Shown: positions 16,804-26,485, counted from the stretch's first letter. The stretch is DNA of 64,000 nucleotides from Candidatus Manganitrophus noduliformans (GCF_012184425.1 NZ_VTOW01000003.1:124001-188000); one strand, 5' to 3'. Translations and numbers: made by a program. Notes: generated from the letters alone by a model not told the origin.

Positions 16804-17592
16804 GTGATCGCACATGAAAGACGTGTCGTCGTTCACGGCGCATCGATTCGTTATCTAGAAGCCGGACAAGGAGCGCCTATCCTCCTTCTTCCCTCCGCCG
16901 CCGGGCGTGCCGCCGAATACCGGGAGGTCCTTCCGCTTCTTTCAAAATCGTTTCATGTTTATGCCCTCGACTATCCCGGCTTCGGCCAATCCGATTCCCT
17001 CCCTTCCATTGAGGGGACCGAAGATCTCGCGAGGTTCATGATCGATTGGATGGATGCCGTCGGCCTTCAGCGCTGCCATCTGGTCGGATTTTCCCTCGGC
17101 GGATGGATGGGTCTGCTTTTGGCCCTCTCCCACCCGGAGCGATTCCAAACCCTCATCCTGATCGCCGCTTCCGGCGGACGTCTTCCGGGAGTTCCGATCG
17201 TCAGCCCGTCCGGGATGAATTTCAAAGAGATCCTCGATCGATTTTATCATCGTCCGGAAATTCGCGAAAAATTGGCCCGACATAAACCGACACCGGCGGA
17301 GAGAGAGGAGATCCTCCGTTCTTCTCGGGCCCTTGCCCGCCTGGTTGAACGAAAAAAAGTGGTCCCGGAGCTTCACAACCGGCTTCACGAGATCCGGATG
17401 CCGACCTTAATTATTAGTGCCGATCACGATCGGGCGATTCCGGCGATATACCAAGAACGTCTCCATTCGGGTATACTTGGATCAAAGCGCTCGGTTTTTA
17501 GGGAAACCGGCCATGCCGTTCCGGCGGAGCGGCCGATGGAACTGGCGGGTGAAATAGAGAAATTTATCGCGGAAATTTCCGAAAAATATTGA
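16804..17592 (+). CDS. Alpha/beta hydrolase
   Basis: The 262-residue cytoplasmic protein has the alpha/beta-hydrolase fold with nucleophile elbow GFSLGG (S97), an acid residue in ISADHD and the catalytic histidine in GHAVPAERP. The oxyanion region is LPSAAGRAAEY. Substrates range from esters to C-C bonds and cannot be assigned. The start is a GTG at 16804 with no clear ribosome site; no earlier ATG fits. It stands between the delta-60 lipoprotein and an anti-sigma-like protein in the same direction. Confidence 0.85.
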   Translation: MIAHERRVVVHGASIRYLEAGQGAPILLLPSAAGRAAEYREVLPLLSKSFHVYALDYPGFGQSDSLPSIEGTEDLARFMIDWMDAVGLQRCHLVGFSLGGWMGLLLALSHPERFQTLILIAASGGRLPGVPIVSPSGMNFKEILDRFYHRPEIREKLARHKPTPAEREEILRSSRALARLVERKKVVPELHNRLHEIRMPTLIISADHDRAIPAIYQERLHSGILGSKRSVFRETGHAVPAERPMELAGEIEKFIAEISEKY

Positions 17593-17643
17593 TTTTAAAA
17601 GTCTGGAAGACAATGAGCCGTTCAGGCATCGCTGGGATAAAAG

Positions 17644-18459
17644 ATGAAGTGCCGAGAGATTGAGGAAGACCTCTCCGCTTATCTTGCTGAAGAGGCCGAT
17701 CCAGCCCTCTGCCGATCGATCAAGGCGCACCTGAAGGGGTGTAAAAAGTGTCGGAGCCGTATTGCGGCCTTGAAGGCGGAGAAAGGGGGTCCAAAAAAGG
17801 CGAAGGAGGTTGCAATTTCGTCGGAGAAGATTGCCTCTCCCCCGCAGGAGCGCTCCTCCGGCTTTCCATCCACTTCTGGAATGCTCTCCGCTCTGTGGCA
17901 TCGCCCCGTTGAGATAACCGTGACGATCGTGTTGATCGGCGGGACCCTTTTCCTCTATCAACGGGGAGCGTCCGATCTGAAGGCCGATTTCTCAATGACG
18001 GAAAATGGCGCTGCGCGGGCCGCAGAGGCGGTAGCCCTCTCCGCTCCCGCGGAAAACCACGGAGGTACACAGGAGAAGGAAACGCCGATCTCTCCCCCTC
18101 CATCATCGCAAACCGCGCCGGCCGATCCGCCGGCCCCTATGCCGATGAAAGTTCACAACGAAACGACCCAACCTCTTTCGAAAGCGGCCCGTCGGCAGGC
18201 CGCACTTCCGCGGCCGTCCGAGATCAAACTGCTTCTGATTTCCAGAAATATCAAGGAGGCCGCCGATACGGTAGCCTCTCAGGGAAGGGTGCTCAGCAAA
18301 AAAGGAGATGAGATGGAGGCCAAGGTGGTGCTTCTAATTCCCGCCGAACGTTATGAGAGTTTTTCCCAGTCGCTCCAATCGCTTGGACTGGTCAAAGAGA
18401 TTTCCAAAAAAACTCCTCCCTCCGAGGGATCTTTGAAGGTAGAAGTAATGATTGAATAA
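17644..18459 (+). CDS. Anti-sigma-like transmembrane protein with zinc-finger (zf-HC2)
   Basis: The N-terminus carries the zinc-binding ZAS motif HxxxCxxC (H29, C33, C36; C3 may also take part), typical of anti-sigma factors that bind ECF sigma. One membrane helix (about 95-115, VTIVLIGGTLFLYQ) leads to a proline-rich periplasmic linker and a small C-terminal domain of about 80 residues with alternating strands (KLLLISRNIKEAADTV, then VVLLIPAERYESF). No sigma-factor gene is adjacent, so the partner is elsewhere or the gene is repurposed. The overall plan resembles zf-HC2/DUF2275-type proteins. Confidence 0.7.
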   Translation: MKCREIEEDLSAYLAEEADPALCRSIKAHLKGCKKCRSRIAALKAEKGGPKKAKEVAISSEKIASPPQERSSGFPSTSGMLSALWHRPVEITVTIVLIGGTLFLYQRGASDLKADFSMTENGAARAAEAVALSAPAENHGGTQEKETPISPPPSSQTAPADPPAPMPMKVHNETTQPLSKAARRQAALPRPSEIKLLLISRNIKEAADTVASQGRVLSKKGDEMEAKVVLLIPAERYESFSQSLQSLGLVKEISKKTPPSEGSLKVEVMIE

Positions 18460-18556
18460 GGTGTGTTTGGTCCGTTTCTCCTTCCTAAGATTTGTCTGTT
18501 GCAATTCTTCTAAAAAGCATTTTTATTCTTGTTGCTCTCGTCCGAGTAAGAAGGTA

Positions 18557-18586
18557 TTGTTGCCATCGGTTTGAGATCCCTATAAA
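18557..18586 (+). promoter_or_regulatory. Candidate promoter for the VanZ-LamG gene
   Basis: TTGTTG (18557-18562) and TATAAA (18581-18586) are 18 bases apart, giving a leader of about 13 bases before the ATG at 18606. Confidence 0.45.
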
Positions 18587-18605
18587 AATCAACGGCAGAG
18601 CATAG

Positions 18606-20063
18606 ATGCGAAGAGTCTGTTTCGTCGGTTTGGTCTTTTATCTCCTTTACCTTGGCGCCGCGACCCTCGGCCCTTTTGATTTTCAGCAGGTCTCACAGCC
18701 CCACCGATGGGAAAAGTCGCTCGTTTTTTCGTTCCCCGATATTGCCGTCAACCTCCTCCTTTTTCTTCCACTGGGAGGGTTGCTTTATGGTCTTTCGAAC
18801 CGTCCGCCCCGTCTCATATTTATTCTTCTTATTTCCGCGGCGATCAGCCTCTTGGTGGAGATGTCGCAGCTCTTTCTTCCAATGCGATTTCCCTCTTACA
18901 GCGATTTGATCACCAATACTCTGGGCGGTGGAGCCGGTTTTTTATTGTTCAAGGCATCGGCCGATCGGGGGTGGCTTCGCCGGATAGGGCATCACCGACG
19001 CCGTTTTGCGCAGCTTGGGTTTTTGCTCCATGCCGGGCTTCTCCTATTTCTTGCAGGCTTCTCATGGGAAAATTTGGACCGATGGGATCCGGGTGCATTT
19101 CTTTGGGTCGGTGTCGATCCGGAAATGGAAGACGGCTGGAAGGGGAAGATTTATCGGCTGGCCGTTTACGATCGGTCTTTTGATCCCGATACGATCCGGC
19201 GGCATTACCAGACCGGTATTTCTGCTCCGCCGGAGATCTATCTGCAGCAGAACCCGATTGTGCTCTACCTCTTTGATGAACGAGGAGGGGCCACGCTCCA
19301 GGACCACGCCGAAACGCTTCCGCCGCTCGACCTGCGGCTGTTGAATCCGGAGAGGGGGAGATGGCTCTTTCCCTTCGGCTACGAGTTCAATCGGTCTGCT
19401 GCATTTATTAGTTCGGAACCGGCGGAAAAGATCCGGCGGAGAATCTCAGACAGAGATCAATTTACCGTAGAAGCCTGGGTTGAGATGGGGCCGCTTCCGT
19501 ATGAAGAACGGGGCCGGTTGGTCTCTTTAGCGAAGGCGCCGGGCATTGAATACTTCTTACTCCAGCAGGGAGGAATCAATCTCGGGTTTGAAGTCCGAAA
19601 CCGCCTGAAGGCGGGATTTCCGAACTTAGGAAATATACAAACAACCCAATTGCCCCTCCCGCAAGGGCCATCCCATCTGATTTCGGTCTATAACCGGGGA
19701 CTAACACGCCTCTACGTGAATGGAGTCCCCGTGGCCGAAGCAATTTTAACCGGCGGCCTTTTTCTCCTGGCAGATTCCCTCGCTTTGAGAACGACGATCG
19801 AGAGGGACCGGGGCTTACTTGGATTTCTTCTCTTCCTCCCGGTCGGTTTTTTAGCGGTTCTCTCCGGTCGAAGTCGTTCGACAAGAGGATTCTGCGAGTC
19901 TCTCCTCTCCGCATTATCTGTCGCTCTGGTCATCCACCTGCTGCAAGGCCGACATGATCCTGTTTTCTTGGCAGGAAGTTACATTTTTGTTCCAGCCCTT
20001 GCCATTCTTTTGGGCACACTTACAGGACAATTCGTTCAGAAGGTGTTAGAAGAATCTTTATAG
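18606..20063 (+). CDS. VanZ-like membrane protein with LamG-type domain
   Basis: The 485-residue protein begins with four hydrophobic helices in VanZ arrangement (residues 1-125; GPFDFQ, DIAVNLLLFLPLGGLLYG, EMSQLFLPMRFPSYSDLITNTLGG). A further helix near 140 leads to a large beta-rich region (about 155-375) with a FTVEAWVEM strand typical of concanavalin-A/LamG folds, then two or three more helices at the C-terminus. VanZ domains occur in teicoplanin-resistance proteins and in envelope genes of Gram-negatives; the LamG region would face the periplasm. Function is not known. Confidence 0.72.
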   Translation: MRRVCFVGLVFYLLYLGAATLGPFDFQQVSQPHRWEKSLVFSFPDIAVNLLLFLPLGGLLYGLSNRPPRLIFILLISAAISLLVEMSQLFLPMRFPSYSDLITNTLGGGAGFLLFKASADRGWLRRIGHHRRRFAQLGFLLHAGLLLFLAGFSWENLDRWDPGAFLWVGVDPEMEDGWKGKIYRLAVYDRSFDPDTIRRHYQTGISAPPEIYLQQNPIVLYLFDERGGATLQDHAETLPPLDLRLLNPERGRWLFPFGYEFNRSAAFISSEPAEKIRRRISDRDQFTVEAWVEMGPLPYEERGRLVSLAKAPGIEYFLLQQGGINLGFEVRNRLKAGFPNLGNIQTTQLPLPQGPSHLISVYNRGLTRLYVNGVPVAEAILTGGLFLLADSLALRTTIERDRGLLGFLLFLPVGFLAVLSGRSRSTRGFCESLLSALSVALVIHLLQGRHDPVFLAGSYIFVPALAILLGTLTGQFVQKVLEESL

Positions 20064-20078
20064 AGAAGCCGCTCACCT

Positions 20079-20888
20079 TCAATGTTTTGTAAAAGATTGA
20101 GAAAGGAGCGTCCCCCGCGAAACCGTGACCGCCTTTCCGCCGAGCTGTACACGATCTCCGGCCAAACGGACCCGAACGACCCCTCCTCGCGCGGAGGCTT
20201 GGTAAGCAAGGAAAGTGTTTTTACCGAGCCGTTCTTTCCAGAAAGGACCGAGGCAACAATGCGCCGACCCCGTCACCGGATCTTCGTTGATGCCGGCCCG
20301 CGGCGCGAATGTCCTTGAGACGAAATCAAACCGGTCCGAATCCGACCGGCTCGTTACGATCACCCCGCGGCACGGCACGGTGGCGAGCAGTCCGAAATCG
20401 GGCTGAAGTTTTCGCAGGACCTCTTCCGATTCGACTTCAATCAAATAGTCGAAACGATTCTTGCCGATGTATTTCGGCGCCACCCCCAGCGCCTTCCGAA
20501 GGGCCGGGGGAAACGGCGCCTCCTTCTCTGGCTCGGCCGGGAGGTCCAGCTCGATCCACCCTCCTTTTTTGTCGGCGGTCAGAAGGCCGCTTTTCGTCTG
20601 AAAACGGGCCTGCTCATCCGGCTTCAAAATTCCCCATTCCCAGAGCATGTGGGCGCCGGCGAGCGTGGCATGGCCGCAAAGATCGACTTCGATCGTCGGC
20701 GTGAACCAGCGGAGATGAAACAGCGCTCCCTCTTTGAGAAGGAAGGCGGTTTCGGAAAGATTCATCTCCCGGGCGACCTTCTGCATCCAGGCGGCCTCCA
20801 TCGGCTCGTCGAGAAGACAGACAACCGCGGGATTCCCCGAAAAAGGCTGATCGGTAAAGGCGTCGACTTGGGCGATTGGAATTCCCAT
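20079..20888 (-). CDS. PhzF-family isomerase
   Basis: The 269-residue protein shows the PhzF/diaminopimelate-epimerase-like fold. Seen are the N-terminal DAFTDQPFSGNPAVVC block with the family's conserved pattern, MNLSETAFLL with the catalytic Glu region, VDLCGHATLAGAHML, and the C-terminal half with DPVTGSAHCCLGPFW. The family catalyses double-bond isomerisation in phenazine synthesis, but most members outside phenazine clusters have unknown substrates; no phenazine genes are nearby. The frame stays open far upstream on this strand, but that stretch is antisense to the pilB-like gene. An AGGGACAGA ribosome site supports the ATG at 20888. Confidence 0.9.
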   Translation of the reverse strand: MGIPIAQVDAFTDQPFSGNPAVVCLLDEPMEAAWMQKVAREMNLSETAFLLKEGALFHLRWFTPTIEVDLCGHATLAGAHMLWEWGILKPDEQARFQTKSGLLTADKKGGWIELDLPAEPEKEAPFPPALRKALGVAPKYIGKNRFDYLIEVESEEVLRKLQPDFGLLATVPCRGVIVTSRSDSDRFDFVSRTFAPRAGINEDPVTGSAHCCLGPFWKERLGKNTFLAYQASARGGVVRVRLAGDRVQLGGKAVTVSRGTLLSQSFTKH

Positions 20889-20999
20889 TCTGTCCCTGAA
20901 AAAGAAAGATCGGCGAAACGTAAGAGGGTGAATCGTCACTATATCCAAGCGATCGGGATCGATCAAGAGAAATATCCGCCCTCCCCGCATCCCGTGAAG

Positions 21000-21028
21000 T
21001 TGCGTATTATCCCATCCTCGGATAAAAT
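21000..21028 (+). promoter_or_regulatory. Candidate promoter for the GspE/PilB-like gene (leaderless layout)
   Basis: TTGCGT (21000-21005) and TAAAAT (21023-21028) are 17 bases apart and the ATG at 21036 follows after 7 bases; no ribosome site is present. Confidence 0.5.
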
Positions 21029-21035
21029 AAACGTG

Positions 21036-22925
21036 ATGAAAGAGCCGTCGTTCACAAAAAAACGTATTGGCGATCTTCTCTGCTCTTCCGGACTGATCAC
21101 CGAGGCCGACCTTCAGATGGCGATCGAGGAGCAGAAACGGACCGGCAAGCGGATGGGGGTCACCCTCATCGAGCTGAAGCTGGTGACCGAGTTTGATATT
21201 GCAAATACCCTCGCCAACCAACTCGGCATCCAATACATCTCCCTTGAAAGCACCCCCATCGAGCCGGAGGCGATCGCCATCGTCCCGGAGAATCTGGCGC
21301 GCAAATATCACTGTGTCCCGATCAACGTCGATAAAAGGCAACTCTCGGTGGCGATGGTCGATCCCCTCGATTATGAATGCATCAAAGATATCGGCTTCAA
21401 CACCAACTTGGAAGTAAAACCGCTGATCTCCACCCGAAAAGAGATCATCAAGGCGATCGAGCAGCACTACCATCTGGAGGACTCGGTGGAGAATATCGTC
21501 GAAGAGACCACCGATGCCTTCAAGGATTCGTACCTTGAAATTGTCCCGGTCATCTCGCAATCGGAAGTGGCCCCTTCCGAGGATCTCAGGGATAAGAGCC
21601 AGATGGCCCCGATTATCCGGCTCTTCAATCTGATTCTTCTTAAGGCGATGAAAGCGCGGGCGAGCGACATCCACATCGATTCGCAGCGGAACAAAGTTTC
21701 CGTTCGGTTCAGGGTCGACGGGATTTTGAAGGAGGAGATGAGTCTCCCCAAATGGGTCCAGGGGGCGGTCGTCTCGCGGATCAAGATTCTGGCTTCTCTC
21801 GATATCTCCGAGCGCCGACTTCCCCAGGACGGGGCGATCCGTGTCCGGCTGGACAACCGTGATATCGATCTGCGAATCGCCACCCTCCCGACGCAGTATG
21901 GGGAGAAGGTGGTGATCCGGATCCTCGACCAATCGGCGATCCCCGTGAACATGGAGACGCTCGGACTGTCCGAGAAGGATTATCAGCAGCTTCTCCAATT
22001 CTCCCAGAAGCGGCAAGGCATCCTTCTCGTTTCAGGCCCGACGGGAAGCGGGAAGACGTCAACACTTTATTCCTTCATCAATCAGATCCGCTCCGAAGAG
22101 ATCAACATCATGACGGTGGAAGATCCGATCGAGTACAACATCGAGGGATTGAATCAAATCCAGGTAAAACCCGATATCGGACTCACCTTCGCCAACTGTC
22201 TCCGATCGATCCTCCGACAAGATCCGAATGTGATTATGGTCGGAGAGATCCGGGATCTGGAGACCGCGGAGATCGCTTTCCGGGCGGCGATGACGGGTCA
22301 TTTTGTGATCAGCACCATCCATACCAACGACGCAATTGCGACCATCGTCCGGCTGCTCGATATGGGAATTCCGAGATACATCATCGCCAACACGCTGGTG
22401 GGGATCGTGGCCCAACGGCTCGTCAGAAAGATCTGCTTAAAATGCAAGGAGACGGCGCCGGTTTCCGAGGAGGGGATTCGGAAATTGAGCAAGCGGGCCT
22501 CCCCGTTGAGCCCTTCCGATTCCTATCGGGGGAAAGGCTGCGCCCAGTGCAATTTCACCGGATTCCGAGGTCGGACCGGAATTTTTGAAGTCCTTCCCTT
22601 CAGCACCAAAATCCGGGAGATGATCGCCTCGGGCGGAGCGGAAGAAGAGATCCGTTGGGCCATCGAGGGGCAGGGGGTCACGACGATGGGAGAGGACGGG
22701 CTGACCAAGGTCAAGCAAGGGGTGACCACGCTGGAGGAGGTCCTCCGTGTGATCGAAGTGGAAGAGGAGATTCGTATTCTGTGCCCCGGGTGCCAAAAGG
22801 CGATCCATCTCGATTTCGTGATCTGCCCTCATTGCCGGCATGAGATTCAATCAAACTGTTCTTGTTGCAAGAGACACCTGAAAGCCGACTGGTTGGTCTG
22901 CCCCTATTGTAAGAAAGAGAGATAA
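21036..22925 (+). CDS. GspE/PilB-family ATPase with MshEN domain and C-terminal zinc ribbons
   Basis: This hexameric motor ATPase powers type IV pilus or type II secretion. The first 60 residues hold two MshEN-like c-di-GMP-binding repeats (KRIGDLLCSSGLI, then KRMGVTLIELKLV). The ATPase core has Walker A GPTGSGKTSTLYS, Asp and His boxes, and Walker B VGEIRDLETAEIAF. The usual tetracysteine (CLKCK and CAQC) is present. After the normal family end, the last 45 residues add a double zinc-ribbon of four CxxC pairs (CPGC, CPHC, CSCC, CPYC), which is unusual. No other pilus or secretion genes flank it. The frame extends upstream, but MKEPSFTKKRIG is the natural start. Confidence 0.9.
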   Translation: MKEPSFTKKRIGDLLCSSGLITEADLQMAIEEQKRTGKRMGVTLIELKLVTEFDIANTLANQLGIQYISLESTPIEPEAIAIVPENLARKYHCVPINVDKRQLSVAMVDPLDYECIKDIGFNTNLEVKPLISTRKEIIKAIEQHYHLEDSVENIVEETTDAFKDSYLEIVPVISQSEVAPSEDLRDKSQMAPIIRLFNLILLKAMKARASDIHIDSQRNKVSVRFRVDGILKEEMSLPKWVQGAVVSRIKILASLDISERRLPQDGAIRVRLDNRDIDLRIATLPTQYGEKVVIRILDQSAIPVNMETLGLSEKDYQQLLQFSQKRQGILLVSGPTGSGKTSTLYSFINQIRSEEINIMTVEDPIEYNIEGLNQIQVKPDIGLTFANCLRSILRQDPNVIMVGEIRDLETAEIAFRAAMTGHFVISTIHTNDAIATIVRLLDMGIPRYIIANTLVGIVAQRLVRKICLKCKETAPVSEEGIRKLSKRASPLSPSDSYRGKGCAQCNFTGFRGRTGIFEVLPFSTKIREMIASGGAEEEIRWAIEGQGVTTMGEDGLTKVKQGVTTLEEVLRVIEVEEEIRILCPGCQKAIHLDFVICPHCRHEIQSNCSCCKRHLKADWLVCPYCKKER

Positions 22926-22943
22926 TCCCAGGTTTCCATCTGA

Positions 22944-22978
22944 AAAAATAGACCCGTCGACAGCGGGTCTATTTTTTT
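22944..22978. terminator. Bidirectional intrinsic terminator between pilB-like and clpS
   Basis: A 13-bp stem (22944-22956 with 22964-22976, core ATAGACCCG) has A-runs on the left and T-runs on the right, so it can end transcription from both convergent genes. Confidence 0.85.
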
Positions 22979-23008
22979 GCCTTGAGGTGGAATGGATGTT
23001 CGTCGGAA

Positions 23009-23305
23009 TTATACGGCCCGCTCGATCTCCGCTGTGAGCTCGATTTGCCGGAGGATCACGGCAACATGCTCGCAACGTTCGAGTGGGCCGGTAAAGCAGA
23101 CCGCGCGCCCTTTGAGATGGGCCTCCAGCGTGATCTCGGCGGCCCGCTCCAGCGAGACGCCGGTCGCCTTTTGGACCTGGAGGATGACTTCATCGAAGCC
23201 ATGAAAGTCATCATTGTAAAGAATGACATTCCAGGGAAGATCGACCTGCGTCGCCTCCTCCGAGATGGTTTCGACTTCGGGAAGATCGAGAACTTCCGTG
23301 CCCAT
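23009..23305 (-). CDS. clpS: ATP-dependent Clp protease adaptor ClpS
   Basis: ClpS delivers N-degron substrates to the ClpAP protease. The 98-residue protein has a flexible N-terminal extension and the core PWNVILYNDDFHGFDEVI, where N31, D32 and D33 bind the substrate N-terminus, then the helix VQKATGVSLERAAEITLEAH and the conserved GRAVCFTGPLERCEHV. It starts 2 bases after the stop of the upstream DUF255 protein, so the two are translationally linked. No clpA lies within the window. Confidence 0.95.
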   Translation of the reverse strand: MGTEVLDLPEVETISEEATQVDLPWNVILYNDDFHGFDEVILQVQKATGVSLERAAEITLEAHLKGRAVCFTGPLERCEHVAVILRQIELTAEIERAV

Positions 23306-23307
23306 AG

Positions 23308-25386
23308 CTAACCCTTTGCGATGAGCTGCGCCCGGATCGCCTCCCAATCGGTGAGCGGCTGAGAACAGGTAAAGTGGTGGCAAATGTAGACGGTCGGTTT
23401 TCCGTCGATCATCTTCTTCCCTTTGACCGGATCGGGGAGGGGAGTCTCCTGCGGTTGACCGGGGTCGACGCGAAAGAGAACCTTGTTCGGAAGGTAAAGC
23501 CGCTGAATGCCGGCGAGAAGGCGCTCCGTCTCGGGAGATTTTGGGTCTCCGATGACGACGATCTCCTTCGGTTTTCGCAGGTAGAAGTCGGCAACGGCGA
23601 TCATGTTGCCGGTGGCAAAGACGTTTTCTTCCATCGCTTCGGAGAAAAATTGGAGGGTCTTTTCTGCTTTGTCAAAATAAGAGGCCTCCCCGGCCAGGTA
23701 GAAGAGCCGGAGAAGACTTTGCGCGGCGACGGCATTTCCGGATGGGATCGATTGGTCGGCCGACGATTTGTACCGGGCAATCAGCGATTCGTGATCTTTC
23801 GAGGTAAAAAAGAACCCCCCCTGAGCGTCATCCCAGAACTGGTCGATCAAGCGGGTGGTCAGACCCCGGGCCCGATCGAGATATGTTGCATCGGAGGTTG
23901 CCTCATATAGGTCGAGTAAGGCATCGACGGTGAAGGTATAATCGTCGAGATAACCGTTGAGCTTGGCGACCCCTTCTTTGAAAGTGCGAAGCAATCGCCC
24001 TTCTTGGTAGAGGCGGGTCCAGAGAAAATCGGCCCCCTTCTGAGCGGCGGCCAGGTAACGCTCATTTCGGGTGACATTGTATCCATTCACAAAGGCGCCG
24101 ATCATCAGGCCGTTCCAACTCGTCAGCACCTTCTCATCCCGAAACGGTTTGATCCTTCTCTCCCGTTCCAGGAAGAGCTTTTTCTTCGCCTCGCCGACGA
24201 TCCGCTCCATCTCCTCCGTCGTTTTCCCCATTTCCCTGGCAAGATTGTCGAGCGGTTGTCGGACGTGGAGGATGTTTTTCCCCTCGAAGTTGCCCGCATC
24301 CGTGACACCGTAGTGCCGGCAGATCAACGCACCTATTTCCTCTCCGACGACCGCTTTGATCTCCTGCGGGGTCCAGACGAAGAACTTCCCTTCTTCTCCT
24401 TCGCTGTCGGCATCTTGTGTGGAGTAGAATCCGCCGAGGGGGTCGGTCATCTCGCGGAGGACATATTCGAGAATCTCCTCGCCGATTTTCATATAGAACG
24501 CTTGGCCGGTTGCCTGGTATGTCGCGAAATAGAGACGGGCGAGCTGAGCATTATCATAGAGCATCTTCTCGAAGTGGGGGACCAACCAGTGATCATCGGT
24601 GGAGTAGCGATGGAATCCGCCGCCGAGCTGATCGTAGATTCCTCCCCAGGTCATTTTCCCGAGGGTATAGGTGACCATCGTCAAATAGGTTTCTTCGCCG
24701 TTTTGTTGGTAGTATCGCAGGAAGAGGTTCAGCGCCGGTGTGCTGGGGAACTTCGGGGCGCCGCCGAATCCGCCCTGTTTGGTGTCGAAAATCCGGCCGA
24801 GGCTCTCCGCCGCTCCTTCCAAAAGATGAGGGTCGATCTCTCGTTTTGCGGGGGCGGCTTTGCCTCCCGACATTTCCCCCAGTGCCGTCCTGACCTGCTC
24901 CGCCGTCTTCACGATCTCGTCTTGTTTTTCGCGGTAGGTGTTCGTGACAATTTCCAGCAGCTTGGAGAAAGCGGGGAGACCGTAGCGGTCCTCCGGGGGG
25001 AAATAGGTCCCGCCGTAAAAGGGGACCTTCTCGGGGGTGAGAAACATCGTCAACGGCCATCCCCCGCCGCGCCGGATGAAGAGCTGAACGGCATTCTGAT
25101 AAATCTGGTCGAGATCGGGCCGCTCCTCGCGATCGACTTTGATGTTGACGAAGTGCTCGTTCATGAGTTGCGCGGTCTCTTCATCCTCGAACGATTCGTG
25201 TTCCATCACGTGGCACCAGTGGCAGGCGGAGTAACCGATGGAGAGGAGGATCGGCTTGTTTTCATTTTTGGCCTTTTCAAGGGCCTCTTCCCCCCAGGGG
25301 TGCCAATCGACCGGATTGTGGGCATGCTGGAGAAGATAAGGGCTGGTCTCGTGAATGAGGCGATTGGTGTGCTTCGGCTGCTCCAT
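23308..25386 (-). CDS. Thioredoxin-domain protein of the YyaL/DUF255 (SPATA20-like) family
   Basis: The 692-residue protein has an N-terminal thioredoxin-like DUF255 region (about 1-165) with a CHWC motif (C55, C58; SACHWCHVM) and conserved [18 protein letters not shown], followed by a long alpha/alpha-barrel region resembling N-acylglucosamine 2-epimerases (about 190-640). The biochemical role of the family is unknown; the redox motif suggests thiol chemistry. An AAAAGGA ribosome site precedes the ATG. clpS follows immediately. Confidence 0.88.
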   Translation of the reverse strand: MEQPKHTNRLIHETSPYLLQHAHNPVDWHPWGEEALEKAKNENKPILLSIGYSACHWCHVMEHESFEDEETAQLMNEHFVNIKVDREERPDLDQIYQNAVQLFIRRGGGWPLTMFLTPEKVPFYGGTYFPPEDRYGLPAFSKLLEIVTNTYREKQDEIVKTAEQVRTALGEMSGGKAAPAKREIDPHLLEGAAESLGRIFDTKQGGFGGAPKFPSTPALNLFLRYYQQNGEETYLTMVTYTLGKMTWGGIYDQLGGGFHRYSTDDHWLVPHFEKMLYDNAQLARLYFATYQATGQAFYMKIGEEILEYVLREMTDPLGGFYSTQDADSEGEEGKFFVWTPQEIKAVVGEEIGALICRHYGVTDAGNFEGKNILHVRQPLDNLAREMGKTTEEMERIVGEAKKKLFLERERRIKPFRDEKVLTSWNGLMIGAFVNGYNVTRNERYLAAAQKGADFLWTRLYQEGRLLRTFKEGVAKLNGYLDDYTFTVDALLDLYEATSDATYLDRARGLTTRLIDQFWDDAQGGFFFTSKDHESLIARYKSSADQSIPSGNAVAAQSLLRLFYLAGEASYFDKAEKTLQFFSEAMEENVFATGNMIAVADFYLRKPKEIVVIGDPKSPETERLLAGIQRLYLPNKVLFRVDPGQPQETPLPDPVKGKKMIDGKPTVYICHHFTCSQPLTDWEAIRAQLIAKG

Positions 25387-25465
25387 CGGTTCCGTCCTTT
25401 TCTCTTAGGATTGAAGTCTCTTGGGTCATCTTAAATCGTCCGGGATCGGTTTGTAAATACGGAAA

Positions 25466-25494
25466 TTGACAACGATCCGGGCCGCCGAAGTAAT
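25466..25494 (+). promoter_or_regulatory. Candidate promoter for the RskA-like protein gene
   Basis: TTGACA (25466-25471) and AGTAAT (25489-25494) are 17 bases apart, about 95 bases before the start codon. Confidence 0.4.
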
Positions 25495-25588
25495 CCACCA
25501 GAGGGATAATGCAGTGGGGGGCTTCCTTGACAGGTTTCCAAACCTCGTCTACCTTTTACTCTAATTATTCTAAAACACGGAGGGACCG

Positions 25589-26485
25589 ATGGACCACTCT
25601 GAAATCGAAGGGGAAACGCAGATCGGCACGTTTGGGGATATCGATCCTCTCAAGGCGGCTCCGGGAAAGGCGACGGTTGAAAAGAAAGCCAAGCCGACGA
25701 AAACGAGCCGACGGTCCTATCAGCCGGTATTGATCTCCGTTCTGATGGTTGCCTTAGCGGGCCTCGGCGGTTTGAATTATTTCAAGCTTCAAGAAGAGAT
25801 TCAGGGGATGCATTCGGTCATCCAGGGACTTCGAACGGAGACGGCGGCCAGTGATCGGACCGTCGCCATGTTGACGGAGGAAGCGAAAGGCCGCGAAGAT
25901 TTCCTCCAGCAAACGCGTGCGGAGACCAACCAATTGAAGGGGCAGATCGAGTCGATGCGGCTGGCCCTGATGGAAAGGGACGGCCAAATCGCCCGGCTTC
26001 AGCAGACGGCCCAGTTCGGCGCCAAGCTGCCGAAGAAGACGCGCGAATTACAGTCGCAGCTCGTTCAAAAACAGCTCGAAAACGCCTCCCTCCAGAATGC
26101 GATGACCAATCAAACGGAATGGCTCCGGCTCCTTTCATCGCCGACGGCCGAGCTTGTCCGGATGACCGGATCGAAAGAGGCCGGAGGGGCGGGAGGGCTC
26201 CTTTTGTTCGATCCTCAGACACAGACGGCGGCCTTCTACGGCTTTGACCTGCAGAAGCTGCCGGCGGGGAAGATCTACCAGCTTTGGACCATCGGAGCGG
26301 CTCCGGTGAGCGCCGGGATGTTCCAACCCTCCAAAGACCGGACAGCGGTGATGAAGGTCCCAAAGATCATCAACCTGGAAGGGCTGAAGGCGTTTTCCGT
26401 CACGATCGAGCCGGCGGGAGGAAAACCTAAACCGACCGGGCCGGTCTATCTGAAGGGAGAGTTTGCGGGAGTCTCACCGTCTTAA
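25589..26485 (+). CDS. Membrane protein with anti-sigma-K (RskA) C-terminal domain
   Basis: The 298-residue protein has a polar N-terminus of about 45 residues, one membrane helix (about 46-65, VLISVLMVALAGLGGLNYF), a coiled-coil-like stretch rich in Glu/Gln/Arg (about 70-170), and a C-terminal RskA-like domain with GGLLLFDPQTQTAAFYGFDLQKLPAGKIYQLW and FSVTIEPAGG. RskA-type domains occur in anti-sigma factors, but the zinc-finger sigma-binding part is missing, so it may sense envelope conditions without binding sigma. A GGAGGG ribosome site lies 5 bases before the ATG. Confidence 0.75.
   Translation: MDHSEIEGETQIGTFGDIDPLKAAPGKATVEKKAKPTKTSRRSYQPVLISVLMVALAGLGGLNYFKLQEEIQGMHSVIQGLRTETAASDRTVAMLTEEAKGREDFLQQTRAETNQLKGQIESMRLALMERDGQIARLQQTAQFGAKLPKKTRELQSQLVQKQLENASLQNAMTNQTEWLRLLSSPTAELVRMTGSKEAGGAGGLLLFDPQTQTAAFYGFDLQKLPAGKIYQLWTIGAAPVSAGMFQPSKDRTAVMKVPKIINLEGLKAFSVTIEPAGGKPKPTGPVYLKGEFAGVSPS

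Noticed and set aside
20889-22016. A long minus-strand open frame continuing upstream from the PhzF gene
   Set aside because: It is antisense to the GspE/PilB-like ATPase, whose motifs are unmistakable; only the part up to 20888 has PhzF similarity.
24004-25434. Plus-strand open frame of 476 codons across the DUF255 gene
   Set aside because: The minus-strand protein has the CHWC motif and full family pattern, and the plus frame has low-complexity antisense composition.
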